A DNA stretch of 64,000 nt from Flavobacterium litorale (GTDB taxonomy: Bacteria > Bacteroidota > Bacteroidia > Flavobacteriales > Flavobacteriaceae): assembly GCF_019613795.1 (NCBI RefSeq), contig NZ_CP080429.1:124001-188000 (forward strand), read 5' to 3'. The position numbers and the translations under genes were made by a program. Of this stretch, positions 45,926 to 54,571 are shown piece after piece. The notes beneath the pieces were generated by a model. That model did not search any database and was not told the origin of the DNA. It worked only from the letters and a program-made list of their open reading frames with translations. Each line of letters begins with the position of its first letter. The first letter of the stretch is position 1.

Positions 45926-47878
45926 TTAGGTAAAGAAATCCCATATTACACCAAACCTAATTGTAAAATCGCGGTAGGGCTGGTTGGGTGCCGAATAAAA
46001 ATCGTATCCTGTAAACCCTGAGTTGAAGTGTTCGGCTTTTAAAAACATTCTGAACTGTTTTATCTTGGCATTAATAAAAAAATCCATTAGTGGGAAATCG
46101 CCAATTTTGGTTTTTTCCTGAATGAAGAATTCTCCCAATAGCGGATTGTAATCGTTGGCGTAGTAGGATGTAAAGTACTGAAACGTAAACCCTGTTTGTA
46201 TGTATAATGCTTTCTTAAAAAAATAATCCGAGTAATAAAGTGTGTTTCGGGTAACGAAATCGGGTACGTTAAGTATATTTTCAGATTGATCTACCTGTTG
46301 GTATAATACTGTATTATCTAGTCCCAATTTCCAAAACTTAAATTCTTTATTTACTTTAAACGATAAGTAGTTTATGGTATTTTGGTATTGTGAAGGTTTT
46401 ACTTGTAATACTTCAATTTCTTCGGGGTTTGTATTTAAGGCCTCATTATAAAAATACAAATGGTCGTTAAGTACTGTGTATTGTGCCGATGCAGTAATCC
46501 ATTTTGTGTCTGCTGCAACTTCAAAGTTATTTATCTTTTCGTTTTTAAAATCATTAGACCAATTATACGATTTGTAATCACTCTGGAACAACCTGAAATT
46601 CAAATCAGGCAATTTATTCATGTTTTGATAGCGTAATGCTACTTTATTTTTGTCATTAAACTTATAGCGCACCGATGCATCAATATTGGCTAACGATTGA
46701 TCTGTTATAGCATTTGAAACTAGCAAGCTACCTTTCCAATTGTTTTTCTGGTAACTGTAGCGTGCGCCGTAGGTGTTAATCCTGTCGTTAATTGAATTGG
46801 GTATTTCAATCTCCCCATTTTCATCTAGTACTAGGCTATTGTAGTAGTAGTTGTAATTATAATCTTCTATATAAAATTCAAAATCACCAATAGTTTCATT
46901 AGAATAAGCCGCTCCGAGCATATTATACATTTTATTGTGTCTTACTTTATCGTGTACCGACTCGGTAAATACATCCCCCAAACGGTTGGAAGGTGTTAAT
47001 TGGGTATATTCAAAAAACTTATTCTCGTAATTAAACCTATGATGAAGTACGATACTATTAGGATTGTCTTTACTGAGCCTGAAAGTATGATCTATAAAGT
47101 AACGATTCCCTTTAAGTAAGGACGTAGCATCGTTAAAGTAAACCTCCAATCGTGCACGCTCGGTATATGGGTCTTCGCCGCTCTCAAAGTTTTCTTTATT
47201 AACAATACCACCATTTTCTTCATTAGAAAAATCTTGGGCTGTAATATGCAGCTTTAACTTGTACCGCCTGTCTGTAGTATTGTAGCTTGTTATGAAACGG
47301 AAATTACCGTTACTTGATATGGAGTTGATGTACTTTCCTATGGAACGCAATCCTTTATAGGCAATAGCAAGGTTTAAATTTTTAGACACATTAGCTGTTA
47401 TAGAGGCATCCAAAATTTGCCCTTGTTCTAGAACAGAACGATAAAATAAATCTGTAAAAGGTGTAGCTACATTATAATACTTAATATCCTCTACTTCCAT
47501 ATAGGCAAATTGCTTTGCTTTAAAACCAAACTCTGGAAAAGGATCATATTCTGTTATACCGTAATCAAGCGTGTTATAGGTTTGCCCGATATTGTTAAAT
47601 GGTAGTAAGCCAAAAATATCTTTACGAAGATAGTTTTTAGCATATTCATCTTTTATGGTTAAAGAGGTGTCTACATAAGTAGTATCTCTCTCAATACTGA
47701 TAATTTTATACATATCAATAGTAGCAACACTATCTGATACGACAGAAGGTTTTGTTCTATCGTTACGAGTACTACTATCAGTAGTATTGGTTTTTTGAGA
47801 GTTCCTTTTCTGTATCTGACTAAAAACCATTACTGGTAATAAAAGGAAACAACAAATTAAAATAAATTTTTTATACAT
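45926..47878 (-). CDS. Putative outer-membrane porin
   Basis: 650-residue predicted beta-barrel with a signal peptide (MYKKFILICCFLLLPVMVFSQ). The N-terminal ~60 residues are Ser/Thr/Asn-rich. The rest has alternating aromatic strands and ends in an aromatic residue-rich final strand (FTIRFGVIWDFFT), typical of Bacteroidota putative porins. The ATG at 47878 is chosen because it begins the signal peptide; the frame opens at 47902. A -7 box (47900-47907) lies upstream of that ATG and inside the longer frame, which supports the choice. Substrate is unknown. A terminator separates it from the lipoprotein genes. Confidence 0.82.
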   Translation of the reverse strand: MYKKFILICCFLLLPVMVFSQIQKRNSQKTNTTDSSTRNDRTKPSVVSDSVATIDMYKIISIERDTTYVDTSLTIKDEYAKNYLRKDIFGLLPFNNIGQTYNTLDYGITEYDPFPEFGFKAKQFAYMEVEDIKYYNVATPFTDLFYRSVLEQGQILDASITANVSKNLNLAIAYKGLRSIGKYINSISSNGNFRFITSYNTTDRRYKLKLHITAQDFSNEENGGIVNKENFESGEDPYTERARLEVYFNDATSLLKGNRYFIDHTFRLSKDNPNSIVLHHRFNYENKFFEYTQLTPSNRLGDVFTESVHDKVRHNKMYNMLGAAYSNETIGDFEFYIEDYNYNYYYNSLVLDENGEIEIPNSINDRINTYGARYSYQKNNWKGSLLVSNAITDQSLANIDASVRYKFNDKNKVALRYQNMNKLPDLNFRLFQSDYKSYNWSNDFKNEKINNFEVAADTKWITASAQYTVLNDHLYFYNEALNTNPEEIEVLQVKPSQYQNTINYLSFKVNKEFKFWKLGLDNTVLYQQVDQSENILNVPDFVTRNTLYYSDYFFKKALYIQTGFTFQYFTSYYANDYNPLLGEFFIQEKTKIGDFPLMDFFINAKIKQFRMFLKAEHFNSGFTGYDFYSAPNQPYRDFTIRFGVIWDFFT

Positions 47879-47899
47879 GAATAGCCTTATAATACGTAG

Positions 47900-47907
47900 C
47901 AAAGATA
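47900..47907 (-). promoter_or_regulatory. -7 box TATCTTTG of the porin gene
   Basis: Perfect TAnnTTTG match, 21 nt before the chosen ATG. Confidence 0.5.
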
Positions 47908-47931
47908 ATTTTTTTATAATGCAACAGACAT

Positions 47932-47962
47932 AAAAAAGCCCGCTTAAATAAGCGGGCTTTTG
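47932..47962 (-). terminator. Rho-independent terminator at the end of the SusCD operon
   Basis: Stem aaagcccgctt / aagcgggcttt with a 4-nt loop and T-run, after the stop at 47985. Confidence 0.9.
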
Positions 47963-47984
47963 ATATAAGAATTTAATTTATTTC

Positions 47985-48842
47985 TTATTCAGGGTATGTT
48001 CTTGTAAGTACTATGTTCTGCGGAGCCGCACCAGTTGTACCAAATCTTAATGTATAAGAAAGATTGATAGTTCCTTCGCAGGCATCATAGGTTCCAGAAA
48101 TATCACCTACATAAGTGTCTCCAACATTCTCATTGACATAAAGGTAGTTTTCTAAGAAATCAGGACCACTAAGTGTACCATCTGGTTCGATGAAAACACG
48201 TGTTTGAGAAGTTGTACCTGGAGTAAAAGTTTGGCTTAAATCAGAGATTAGTATCTCATTCGCTGCAGGACCTTGAGAAATTGTATAAGAAAATTCGTCT
48301 TCATTATCTCCTGCTACAATGTTATCTTCTGCTATACCTAACAATGAGTCTCTATTACCTGTGTTAATTCTAACAACAAACGTTAGAGGATCTGTACTGT
48401 CGTCAGGATGACCCAAAGAAATATTGTCTCTGCTAGGATCTGTTAGCGTTATTGTGAATCCAATAGAAGAAGTAACTGTTTCAGGAAAATCAATTGTTAT
48501 TGTACCATTAAGGCTTCCTGCAGGAAATACTGCATAACCTAGATGGCTTATAACACCTTCTGAAGTTCCTTCAAAATCAGTAATTGTATAATCTATGGTT
48601 AATCCATTTTTGTTTGTAGGGGCATCAATAGTCAAAGGAATAACTATTTGATTGCTTAACTCACAACCTGCAATACCGTAAGCAAAATTGGGTAACGGTG
48701 CATCTTCAGTTCCTAAATCAAATGTAACCCAACCTCTATCGGAATCGCTAAAAAATTTACCGTCATTTGGGTCATTATCGCCACTACATCCAACTAAAGA
48801 AAGAGCAGCAACTACTATAAAACTATAAAATATTTTTTTCAT
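47985..48842 (-). CDS. SusCD-associated lipoprotein, unknown function
   Basis: 285-residue lipoprotein, signal ending LSLVGC with Cys19 lipidated, then an acidic GDNDPNDG spacer. Two beta-rich regions follow (QIVIPLTIDAPTNKNGLTIDYTI; GSLNGTITIDFPETV). No catalytic motif. It is the last of four cistrons susC-susD-lipoprotein-lipoprotein, 28 nt after its neighbour. Many such genes in SusCD loci encode surface glycan- or ligand-binding proteins, which is the best guess. Confidence 0.8.
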   Translation of the reverse strand: MKKIFYSFIVVAALSLVGCSGDNDPNDGKFFSDSDRGWVTFDLGTEDAPLPNFAYGIAGCELSNQIVIPLTIDAPTNKNGLTIDYTITDFEGTSEGVISHLGYAVFPAGSLNGTITIDFPETVTSSIGFTITLTDPSRDNISLGHPDDSTDPLTFVVRINTGNRDSLLGIAEDNIVAGDNEDEFSYTISQGPAANEILISDLSQTFTPGTTSQTRVFIEPDGTLSGPDFLENYLYVNENVGDTYVGDISGTYDACEGTINLSYTLRFGTTGAAPQNIVLTRTYPE

Positions 48843-48870
48843 AAAAATAATTGTTTACTTTAAATTTATA

Positions 48871-49728
48871 CTACTCTACTTTAGTAAATCTAATAATGGT
48901 GTTTCTTGGTCCACCACCACAATTCGATAGAGCATTTTCAAGAACAGTCATCTCGAAATAAGAATCGTCAGTGGTATTATAAGAAGATCTGTCCTCAAGA
49001 TCAACTGGAGCAAATGTTATAGTAGTACCTTCTGGATCATCTTGACAGGCTAAGTTAGAATCAACATTTTCTCCAAGATTTAAAAAGTTACATGCAAAGG
49101 CAATTGTTACTTCTCTAGGACCAGCATTTCCAGGATAAACAACTGCTGTAAATACTCTCTCAAAAGGAGTGTTTCCTTCCTCAAGAATAACTTCACCTGC
49201 CTCAAAACCTGGAAGATTGTTGAAATAATTTTCATTAACTTCTATGTTATAAGCTCCTAAGAAATCATCTTGTAACGGACACACTTCGTAAACGTTTACT
49301 GTGGCAGTAAGACTATCTGAAAATTCTGATGTTTCATCTACATTAGTAACGCTAATTGTAAAGGTTTTAACTGTTTCATCAACAAGACCATTATCAGTAC
49401 CATTTATAACAAAAGTACCTTGATAAGACCCAGCGGGTATTGTAACTGTTGATGGAAGAGAAAATGTGTCAGGGTTGGCAGCAGACGAGTTGTCTGGTAA
49501 TTCAACCTCTATATTGTATACTCTATCTGTATCAAAAACAGTACTCGAGTTAAGTGTTACGGTCGTTTCTCCAACATTGTTCTGAACTACAGGTAGTAAG
49601 TATACAGATCTAGAAAAAGAAAGGAAAGTATCATTTTGCGTAGGGTCACCATTATAGATGACCGGCTCTACATCTTCACACGAAGTAAAGATTAGTGCTA
49701 TAGCTAATAGTTTAAATAATGTTTTCAT
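48871..49728 (-). CDS. SusCD-associated lipoprotein with Calx-beta-like repeat
   Basis: 285-residue lipoprotein, signal ending ALIFTSCEDV. Residues ~40-150 resemble a Calx-beta or DUF1735-type domain (TVTIPAGSYQGTFVINGTDNGLVDETVKTFTISVT as split blocks), followed by a second beta region with Cys residues (CQDDPEGT, NCGGGPRNTIIRF). Likely surface ligand-binding subunit of the SusCD unit; no enzyme motif is visible. It starts 14 nt after susD. Confidence 0.8.
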   Translation of the reverse strand: MKTLFKLLAIALIFTSCEDVEPVIYNGDPTQNDTFLSFSRSVYLLPVVQNNVGETTVTLNSSTVFDTDRVYNIEVELPDNSSAANPDTFSLPSTVTIPAGSYQGTFVINGTDNGLVDETVKTFTISVTNVDETSEFSDSLTATVNVYEVCPLQDDFLGAYNIEVNENYFNNLPGFEAGEVILEEGNTPFERVFTAVVYPGNAGPREVTIAFACNFLNLGENVDSNLACQDDPEGTTITFAPVDLEDRSSYNTTDDSYFEMTVLENALSNCGGGPRNTIIRFTKVE

Positions 49729-49742
49729 TTTTATCTATTTTT

Positions 49743-51284
49743 TTAGTAACCAGGGTTTTGTTCTATACCAGGGTTAGCATTAATTTCATTTCTAGGGATT
49801 GGTAATGTAAATCTAAAATCCCCTGCTGGTAAACCACATGGTGCAGAGAAAGAAGCACAATCACGTGTATCACGATCTATACCTATTCCTAATTCAGCAC
49901 CAAGTCGCTTAAGGTCTATGTATCTATGTCCTTCAAAGGCAAGTTCTCTTCTTCTCTCGTCCAATATGTATCTCAATGCCTCATTAGTAGTATCAAAAGA
50001 TATTATAGTAGGGTTTACTGGAGGGCTAGTTATCACAATTCTACTTTGACGGAGATCTCGTAATGTATTTGCCGCATCTGTAAGCTGACCTGCACGAGCT
50101 TGTACTTCGGCTCGGATAAGTAACATTTCAGCCCATCTAACAATTTTAATATCATTAATATTTTGTCCAAAAGCACCACCTTGATATTTTCCAATCAAAA
50201 GTATACCATTATCTACTTCGGAAGTTCCTTCTAAGAGAACTCGAAGTCGAACATCCGTCAAGTCGGTATTCCCATCGCCATCAAGATCATAAAACTCAAA
50301 TAAATCATAAGATAACTCGAAGAAAGGGCTTCCGTCTATACCAGCACCATTGGCGTAAAATAAAGCTACAACGCCATTATCACCGTCTTTCCTTGCAAGT
50401 GTCCATATATTTTCATTAGTAGTAAGATCTTCAGTATACATACGTTGATACGTTCCTGGATCTGTAGGATTGACCACTTCATTAGGAGGTGTAGACAATG
50501 TATAATAGTCATCTGCACCTACCGCATCTACGTAAGTACCTGCAAGTGCATAGTTACCTTGGCATAAAGCCACACGAGCTTGGAATGCTTTGATAACTCT
50601 CTCATTAATATAATACGCCTCATAATTTGTAACTGTTTCTCTCAAATAGAAATCTCCAATAAGATTAGCAGCTTCTTCAAGATCATTGTTAATGAATTCG
50701 AAAACTTCACCAGCTGTATTTCTTGGGAAGGTATCTGTAATTTCAGGAACAAAGTCCATAATTATCACTGAAGGAGAATTTGGATTTTGATATTCAGGTG
50801 TAAAGTATTGCAGTAATTCAAAATGTGCCATACCTCTTAAAGCTAGTGTTTGTGCTTTAATTTGGTTTGCTCTTTCAATGTCTGCTTCACTTTCAAGCGT
50901 TGGGAATATTCTGTCCCAAGCTCTTAAGAGTCTGTTTGCATAATTGATAAGTGCGTATCTGTTAGACCACAGAGTGTTCGCAAATTGTGTACCAGGTTGT
51001 AAGGTAAAAGAATACTCTTGATTACCTTGTCCGCTACTATCCATACCTCTTTTTATACCATCTGTAAAAAGTTCATTAAACAATATTAAATCACCTGTAC
51101 CATTACTTCCTGCATCAGGAACGTAAGACGCATAAACTCCATTTAATCCCGTTTGTAAATCCTCTACGGATTGATATGCTCCTTCTTCATCTAATTCGTT
51201 AGCCTGAACAATGTCTATAGCATCGTCACAGGATGCGAATCCTAAGAATAAAGCAAATAAGCTAAATTTAAATATTTTTTTCAT
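49743..51284 (-). CDS. RagB/SusD family outer-membrane lipoprotein
   Basis: SusD-like lid lipoprotein that captures the substrate above the SusC channel. The 513-residue protein has a lipoprotein signal (LFLGFASCDD) and the SusD TPR-like body with AYQSVEDLQTGLNGVY, LRGMAHFELLQYFTPEYQ, and the C-terminal RRRELAFEGHRYIDLKRLG and NPGIEQNPGY signatures. The frame is open to 51380 but that would overlap susC; the ATG at 51284 begins the signal peptide, 10 nt after the susC stop. Ligand is unknown. Confidence 0.95.
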   Translation of the reverse strand: MKKIFKFSLFALFLGFASCDDAIDIVQANELDEEGAYQSVEDLQTGLNGVYASYVPDAGSNGTGDLILFNELFTDGIKRGMDSSGQGNQEYSFTLQPGTQFANTLWSNRYALINYANRLLRAWDRIFPTLESEADIERANQIKAQTLALRGMAHFELLQYFTPEYQNPNSPSVIIMDFVPEITDTFPRNTAGEVFEFINNDLEEAANLIGDFYLRETVTNYEAYYINERVIKAFQARVALCQGNYALAGTYVDAVGADDYYTLSTPPNEVVNPTDPGTYQRMYTEDLTTNENIWTLARKDGDNGVVALFYANGAGIDGSPFFELSYDLFEFYDLDGDGNTDLTDVRLRVLLEGTSEVDNGILLIGKYQGGAFGQNINDIKIVRWAEMLLIRAEVQARAGQLTDAANTLRDLRQSRIVITSPPVNPTIISFDTTNEALRYILDERRRELAFEGHRYIDLKRLGAELGIGIDRDTRDCASFSAPCGLPAGDFRFTLPIPRNEINANPGIEQNPGY

Positions 51285-51294
51285 AGTCAATTTT

Positions 51295-54200
51295 TTAGAA
51301 ATTAATAACAGCACCAAATGTATATATCTTAGGTGTTGGGTAGTTACCTCTATCTGTAGTTCTAAAGCCTCCTTCAGCATCCCAACCTCTCCAAGAACTG
51401 AAAGTTACAAGGTTCTCTCCTTGTACAAAGAATCGTAAACCTGTAATAGGAAGATCTTCTAACAAATCTTTACTAAAAGAGTATCCAAACTGGATGTTTC
51501 TTAATCTAAGGAAAGATGCATCCTCTAAGTATCTATCTGAAGTGTTAATGTAATCTACACTACCATATGGGCTACCAATACGTGGTACACTTGTAATATC
51601 TCCAGGGTTTTGCCATACTGTAGCAGTACTAGTAACTCTATTAGAGTTTAAATCAAGCGCACTAGTATCCTCAAGCCCTGCATAATCAAGGTTATTTCTG
51701 TAAAGGTCTGCAAAGTAGCTCCATTGCGTATTAAATTCAAAACCTTTGTAGCTTACGGCTGTACCAAAACCACCTTGCCATACTGGATAAATTGATTTAC
51801 CAGTATCTACTCTATCAGCATCAGTAAGCTCTTCAGTAAGACCTCCGTCGATTGTACGGAATAATGCATTACCATTAGATGGGTTAACACCTGCGTACTC
51901 CACCAAATAGAATACTCCTATTGGAGAACCTTCGATTGTTGCTGTAGAACCGCCTCCAGTAACAATGCCTTCAAAAGCTTCTGGCAAATCTCTAATATTA
52001 TTTCTGTTGTATGATGTATTACCATTTACTTCAATTCTCCAGTCAGCTTTATCATATATAACATATCTCAAACTTAACTCAAAACCTTCATTCTCCATTG
52101 CACCGATATTAGTAGGTAAAGATGAACTCGCATTTATAGGAGATATTGGCGTACTCTGGAAAAGGTCTGTAGTAAGTTTTCTATAAACATCAAAACTACC
52201 TGTTAATTTATTTTGCCAAACACCAAAGTCAACACCTAAGTTAGTTTGCTCTGTAGTTTCCCAACGTAAGTCTCCATTAGCAATTTGCGAAGGGAATGTA
52301 GCATTAGTTCCATTGTAACCGCTACCAGCATTATATAGATTACGGTAGCCATTAAGTACTGAATACTGAGCATTATTAATACGCTGGTTACCAGAGGTAC
52401 CATAAGAACCTCTAAGTTTAAGCATGTTGAAAGCAGAACCACTCATAAAAGACTCGCTATCTAAATTCCAACGACCACCTACTGACCAGAATGTACCCCA
52501 TTGATTATCATCTACGAATCTGAATGAAGCATCACGCCTAACTGTTGCAGAAACACCAAATCTTCCATCATAGTCGTAATCCGCATTAGCAAAATAAGAG
52601 AACAATCCTTCTGAAAGCTTATTGGAACCTACACCTGGTATATATGGCTGTGTATCTGGTGTATTAGGGTTATTATCTAAATCTTCGAATATTCCTGAAT
52701 CAACAAAACCATCACCAATACCTACAAGCCTTGGATCAATACCTGTTTGCACGTAGCTCAAACCATCAAGGTGCATTTTATTGTACTCTACAAATACAGA
52801 GGCGTCAATTGTATGTTTTTCAGCAAATGTATTATTATAGTTAAGACTTGTGATAGAGTTAAATCTGAAATCTCTTGTAGAACCTTCATTTTGAATACCA
52901 CCAAAGTCTGCATTTGGATCTACTTGAAAAGGACCTAAAAGGCTTAATGGATGAAGTATCTCTAATGTTTGAAAATGTGAGTAATCAGCACCCAATTGTA
53001 TCGATGCAGTAACATTGTCCATAAAGTTGTAACTAGCATTAAAACCTGCTAATATCTTCAACTCATCTTCTCTGTCTGTATTCATATTTGCAGAGTTAAG
53101 CAGTACGTATGGAACTGTATCTGGAGTAATTGCATCTCCATCTCCAGGTGTTAAACCACCAGTAGTTGTGATACTACCATCTGGATCGTAAGGAGAAAGA
53201 TAAGGAAGACCTCTAAGTGCTGCTCCAAACGGTGCAAAGAATATGGCATTACTACCAGCACCATCGATACCGTTAGATCTGGAGAAGTTAATATTAAGAT
53301 TTAAACCATAATTGAACTTACCATCGCTTGATCTACCATTAAAGTTATTTCTAACAGTAAAACGCTTGAAGTTAGTATTTATAAAAGTACCATCTTGCTC
53401 AAAGTAGCTAAACGAGGTAAAGTTATTGGTATTTTCTGAACCAGAAGTAATTGCTAAATCGTGAGATTTAGTAACACCTCTTCTAAAAAATATATCCGTC
53501 CAGTAAGTATTTGTTTGAGCAGCTCTAGCTGCAAGCTCAGCATCACTTAAAGTAGCACCAAAACCTCCGCCGTTATCTTTTTGGAATTGTAGCAACTCTC
53601 TAGAGTTCATTAACTCCATATTAAGGTTCTGCAACTCACTATAACCAAATTGAGTAGTATATCTAAACTGAAGTTTTTGATTATACTTACCTCTTTTTGT
53701 TGTTATTACAATTACACCAGCAGCACCTCTGTTACCATAAATTGACGTTGCAGCAGCATCCTTTAGGATACTGTAGGAAGCAATATCATTTTGGCTAATA
53801 CTTCTGAATCCATCTTCATCAACAGGAATACCATCAACAATAAATAATGGCTCAACGTTACCGTTAATAGAACCAACCCCTCTTAGGATTATTGTACTAT
53901 CGGCACCTGGCTGACCTGATCCTGTAGCGATATTTAGACCTGCTACTTGACCTTGAAGATTTTGAATAACTGAAGGGTTAGCTCTATCCTCAACCTCTTC
54001 AACAGAAAGTGTGGTTATTGCCGCAGCCGTTTCACGTTTTGAAATGCTTCTGTACTGGTCAATAATAACGTTGTCTAAGACTTTAGTACCAAGAATGATA
54101 TCTATAGTATTAGAGTCCCCAACAGTTACTGTTTGCGTTTGAAAACTCACAAAAGAGAATTCCAAAACCTCACCTTTGTTAACATTAATGGAATATTTAC

Positions 54201-54372
54201 CATCAATATCTGTCTGCACACTACGCTGTGTACCTTTAACAAGAACACTTGCTCCTGGCAACGGTCCAACTTCGTCGGACACTGTACCTGTTACGGTTTT
54301 CTCCTGTGCAAAAGAGAAACCAAATGAAAACGCTAATAATAGCGTCATAATCCAAGTAAACTTCGATCTCAT
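51295..54372 (-). CDS. SusC/RagA family TonB-linked outer-membrane transporter
   Basis: TonB-dependent channel of 1025 residues paired with SusD. Signal peptide ends FSFAQ. A carboxypeptidase-regulatory-like domain (TVTGTVSDEVGPLPGASVLVKG) is followed by a plug (NLQGQVAGLNIATGSGQPGAD; ILRGVGSINGN; ILKDAAATSIYGNRGAAGVI) and a barrel ending YTFGAVINF. It heads a four-gene operon. I saw no N-terminal anti-sigma-binding extension and no -7 box upstream, so expression may use another sigma factor. Substrate class is discussed in the findings. Confidence 0.96.
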   Translation of the reverse strand: MRSKFTWIMTLLLAFSFGFSFAQEKTVTGTVSDEVGPLPGASVLVKGTQRSVQTDIDGKYSINVNKGEVLEFSFVSFQTQTVTVGDSNTIDIILGTKVLDNVIIDQYRSISKRETAAAITTLSVEEVEDRANPSVIQNLQGQVAGLNIATGSGQPGADSTIILRGVGSINGNVEPLFIVDGIPVDEDGFRSISQNDIASYSILKDAAATSIYGNRGAAGVIVITTKRGKYNQKLQFRYTTQFGYSELQNLNMELMNSRELLQFQKDNGGGFGATLSDAELAARAAQTNTYWTDIFFRRGVTKSHDLAITSGSENTNNFTSFSYFEQDGTFINTNFKRFTVRNNFNGRSSDGKFNYGLNLNINFSRSNGIDGAGSNAIFFAPFGAALRGLPYLSPYDPDGSITTTGGLTPGDGDAITPDTVPYVLLNSANMNTDREDELKILAGFNASYNFMDNVTASIQLGADYSHFQTLEILHPLSLLGPFQVDPNADFGGIQNEGSTRDFRFNSITSLNYNNTFAEKHTIDASVFVEYNKMHLDGLSYVQTGIDPRLVGIGDGFVDSGIFEDLDNNPNTPDTQPYIPGVGSNKLSEGLFSYFANADYDYDGRFGVSATVRRDASFRFVDDNQWGTFWSVGGRWNLDSESFMSGSAFNMLKLRGSYGTSGNQRINNAQYSVLNGYRNLYNAGSGYNGTNATFPSQIANGDLRWETTEQTNLGVDFGVWQNKLTGSFDVYRKLTTDLFQSTPISPINASSSLPTNIGAMENEGFELSLRYVIYDKADWRIEVNGNTSYNRNNIRDLPEAFEGIVTGGGSTATIEGSPIGVFYLVEYAGVNPSNGNALFRTIDGGLTEELTDADRVDTGKSIYPVWQGGFGTAVSYKGFEFNTQWSYFADLYRNNLDYAGLEDTSALDLNSNRVTSTATVWQNPGDITSVPRIGSPYGSVDYINTSDRYLEDASFLRLRNIQFGYSFSKDLLEDLPITGLRFFVQGENLVTFSSWRGWDAEGGFRTTDRGNYPTPKIYTFGAVINF

Positions 54373-54571
54373 ACTTTATTAATTTGAGTTAGTTAAACGC
54401 AAACTTCTTAATAATTTATTAATAAAACAAATATTACTTCGGAATAATAATGTTAAATCAGAGACCTAAACTATTATGAAATCTAAAGCCTTTGTTTTAA
54501 ATAGATACAAATTATTAAGAAAGGTTGCGTATAGAAAAATTTATTTTGAAGAAAGGTATATTTCTAATCTA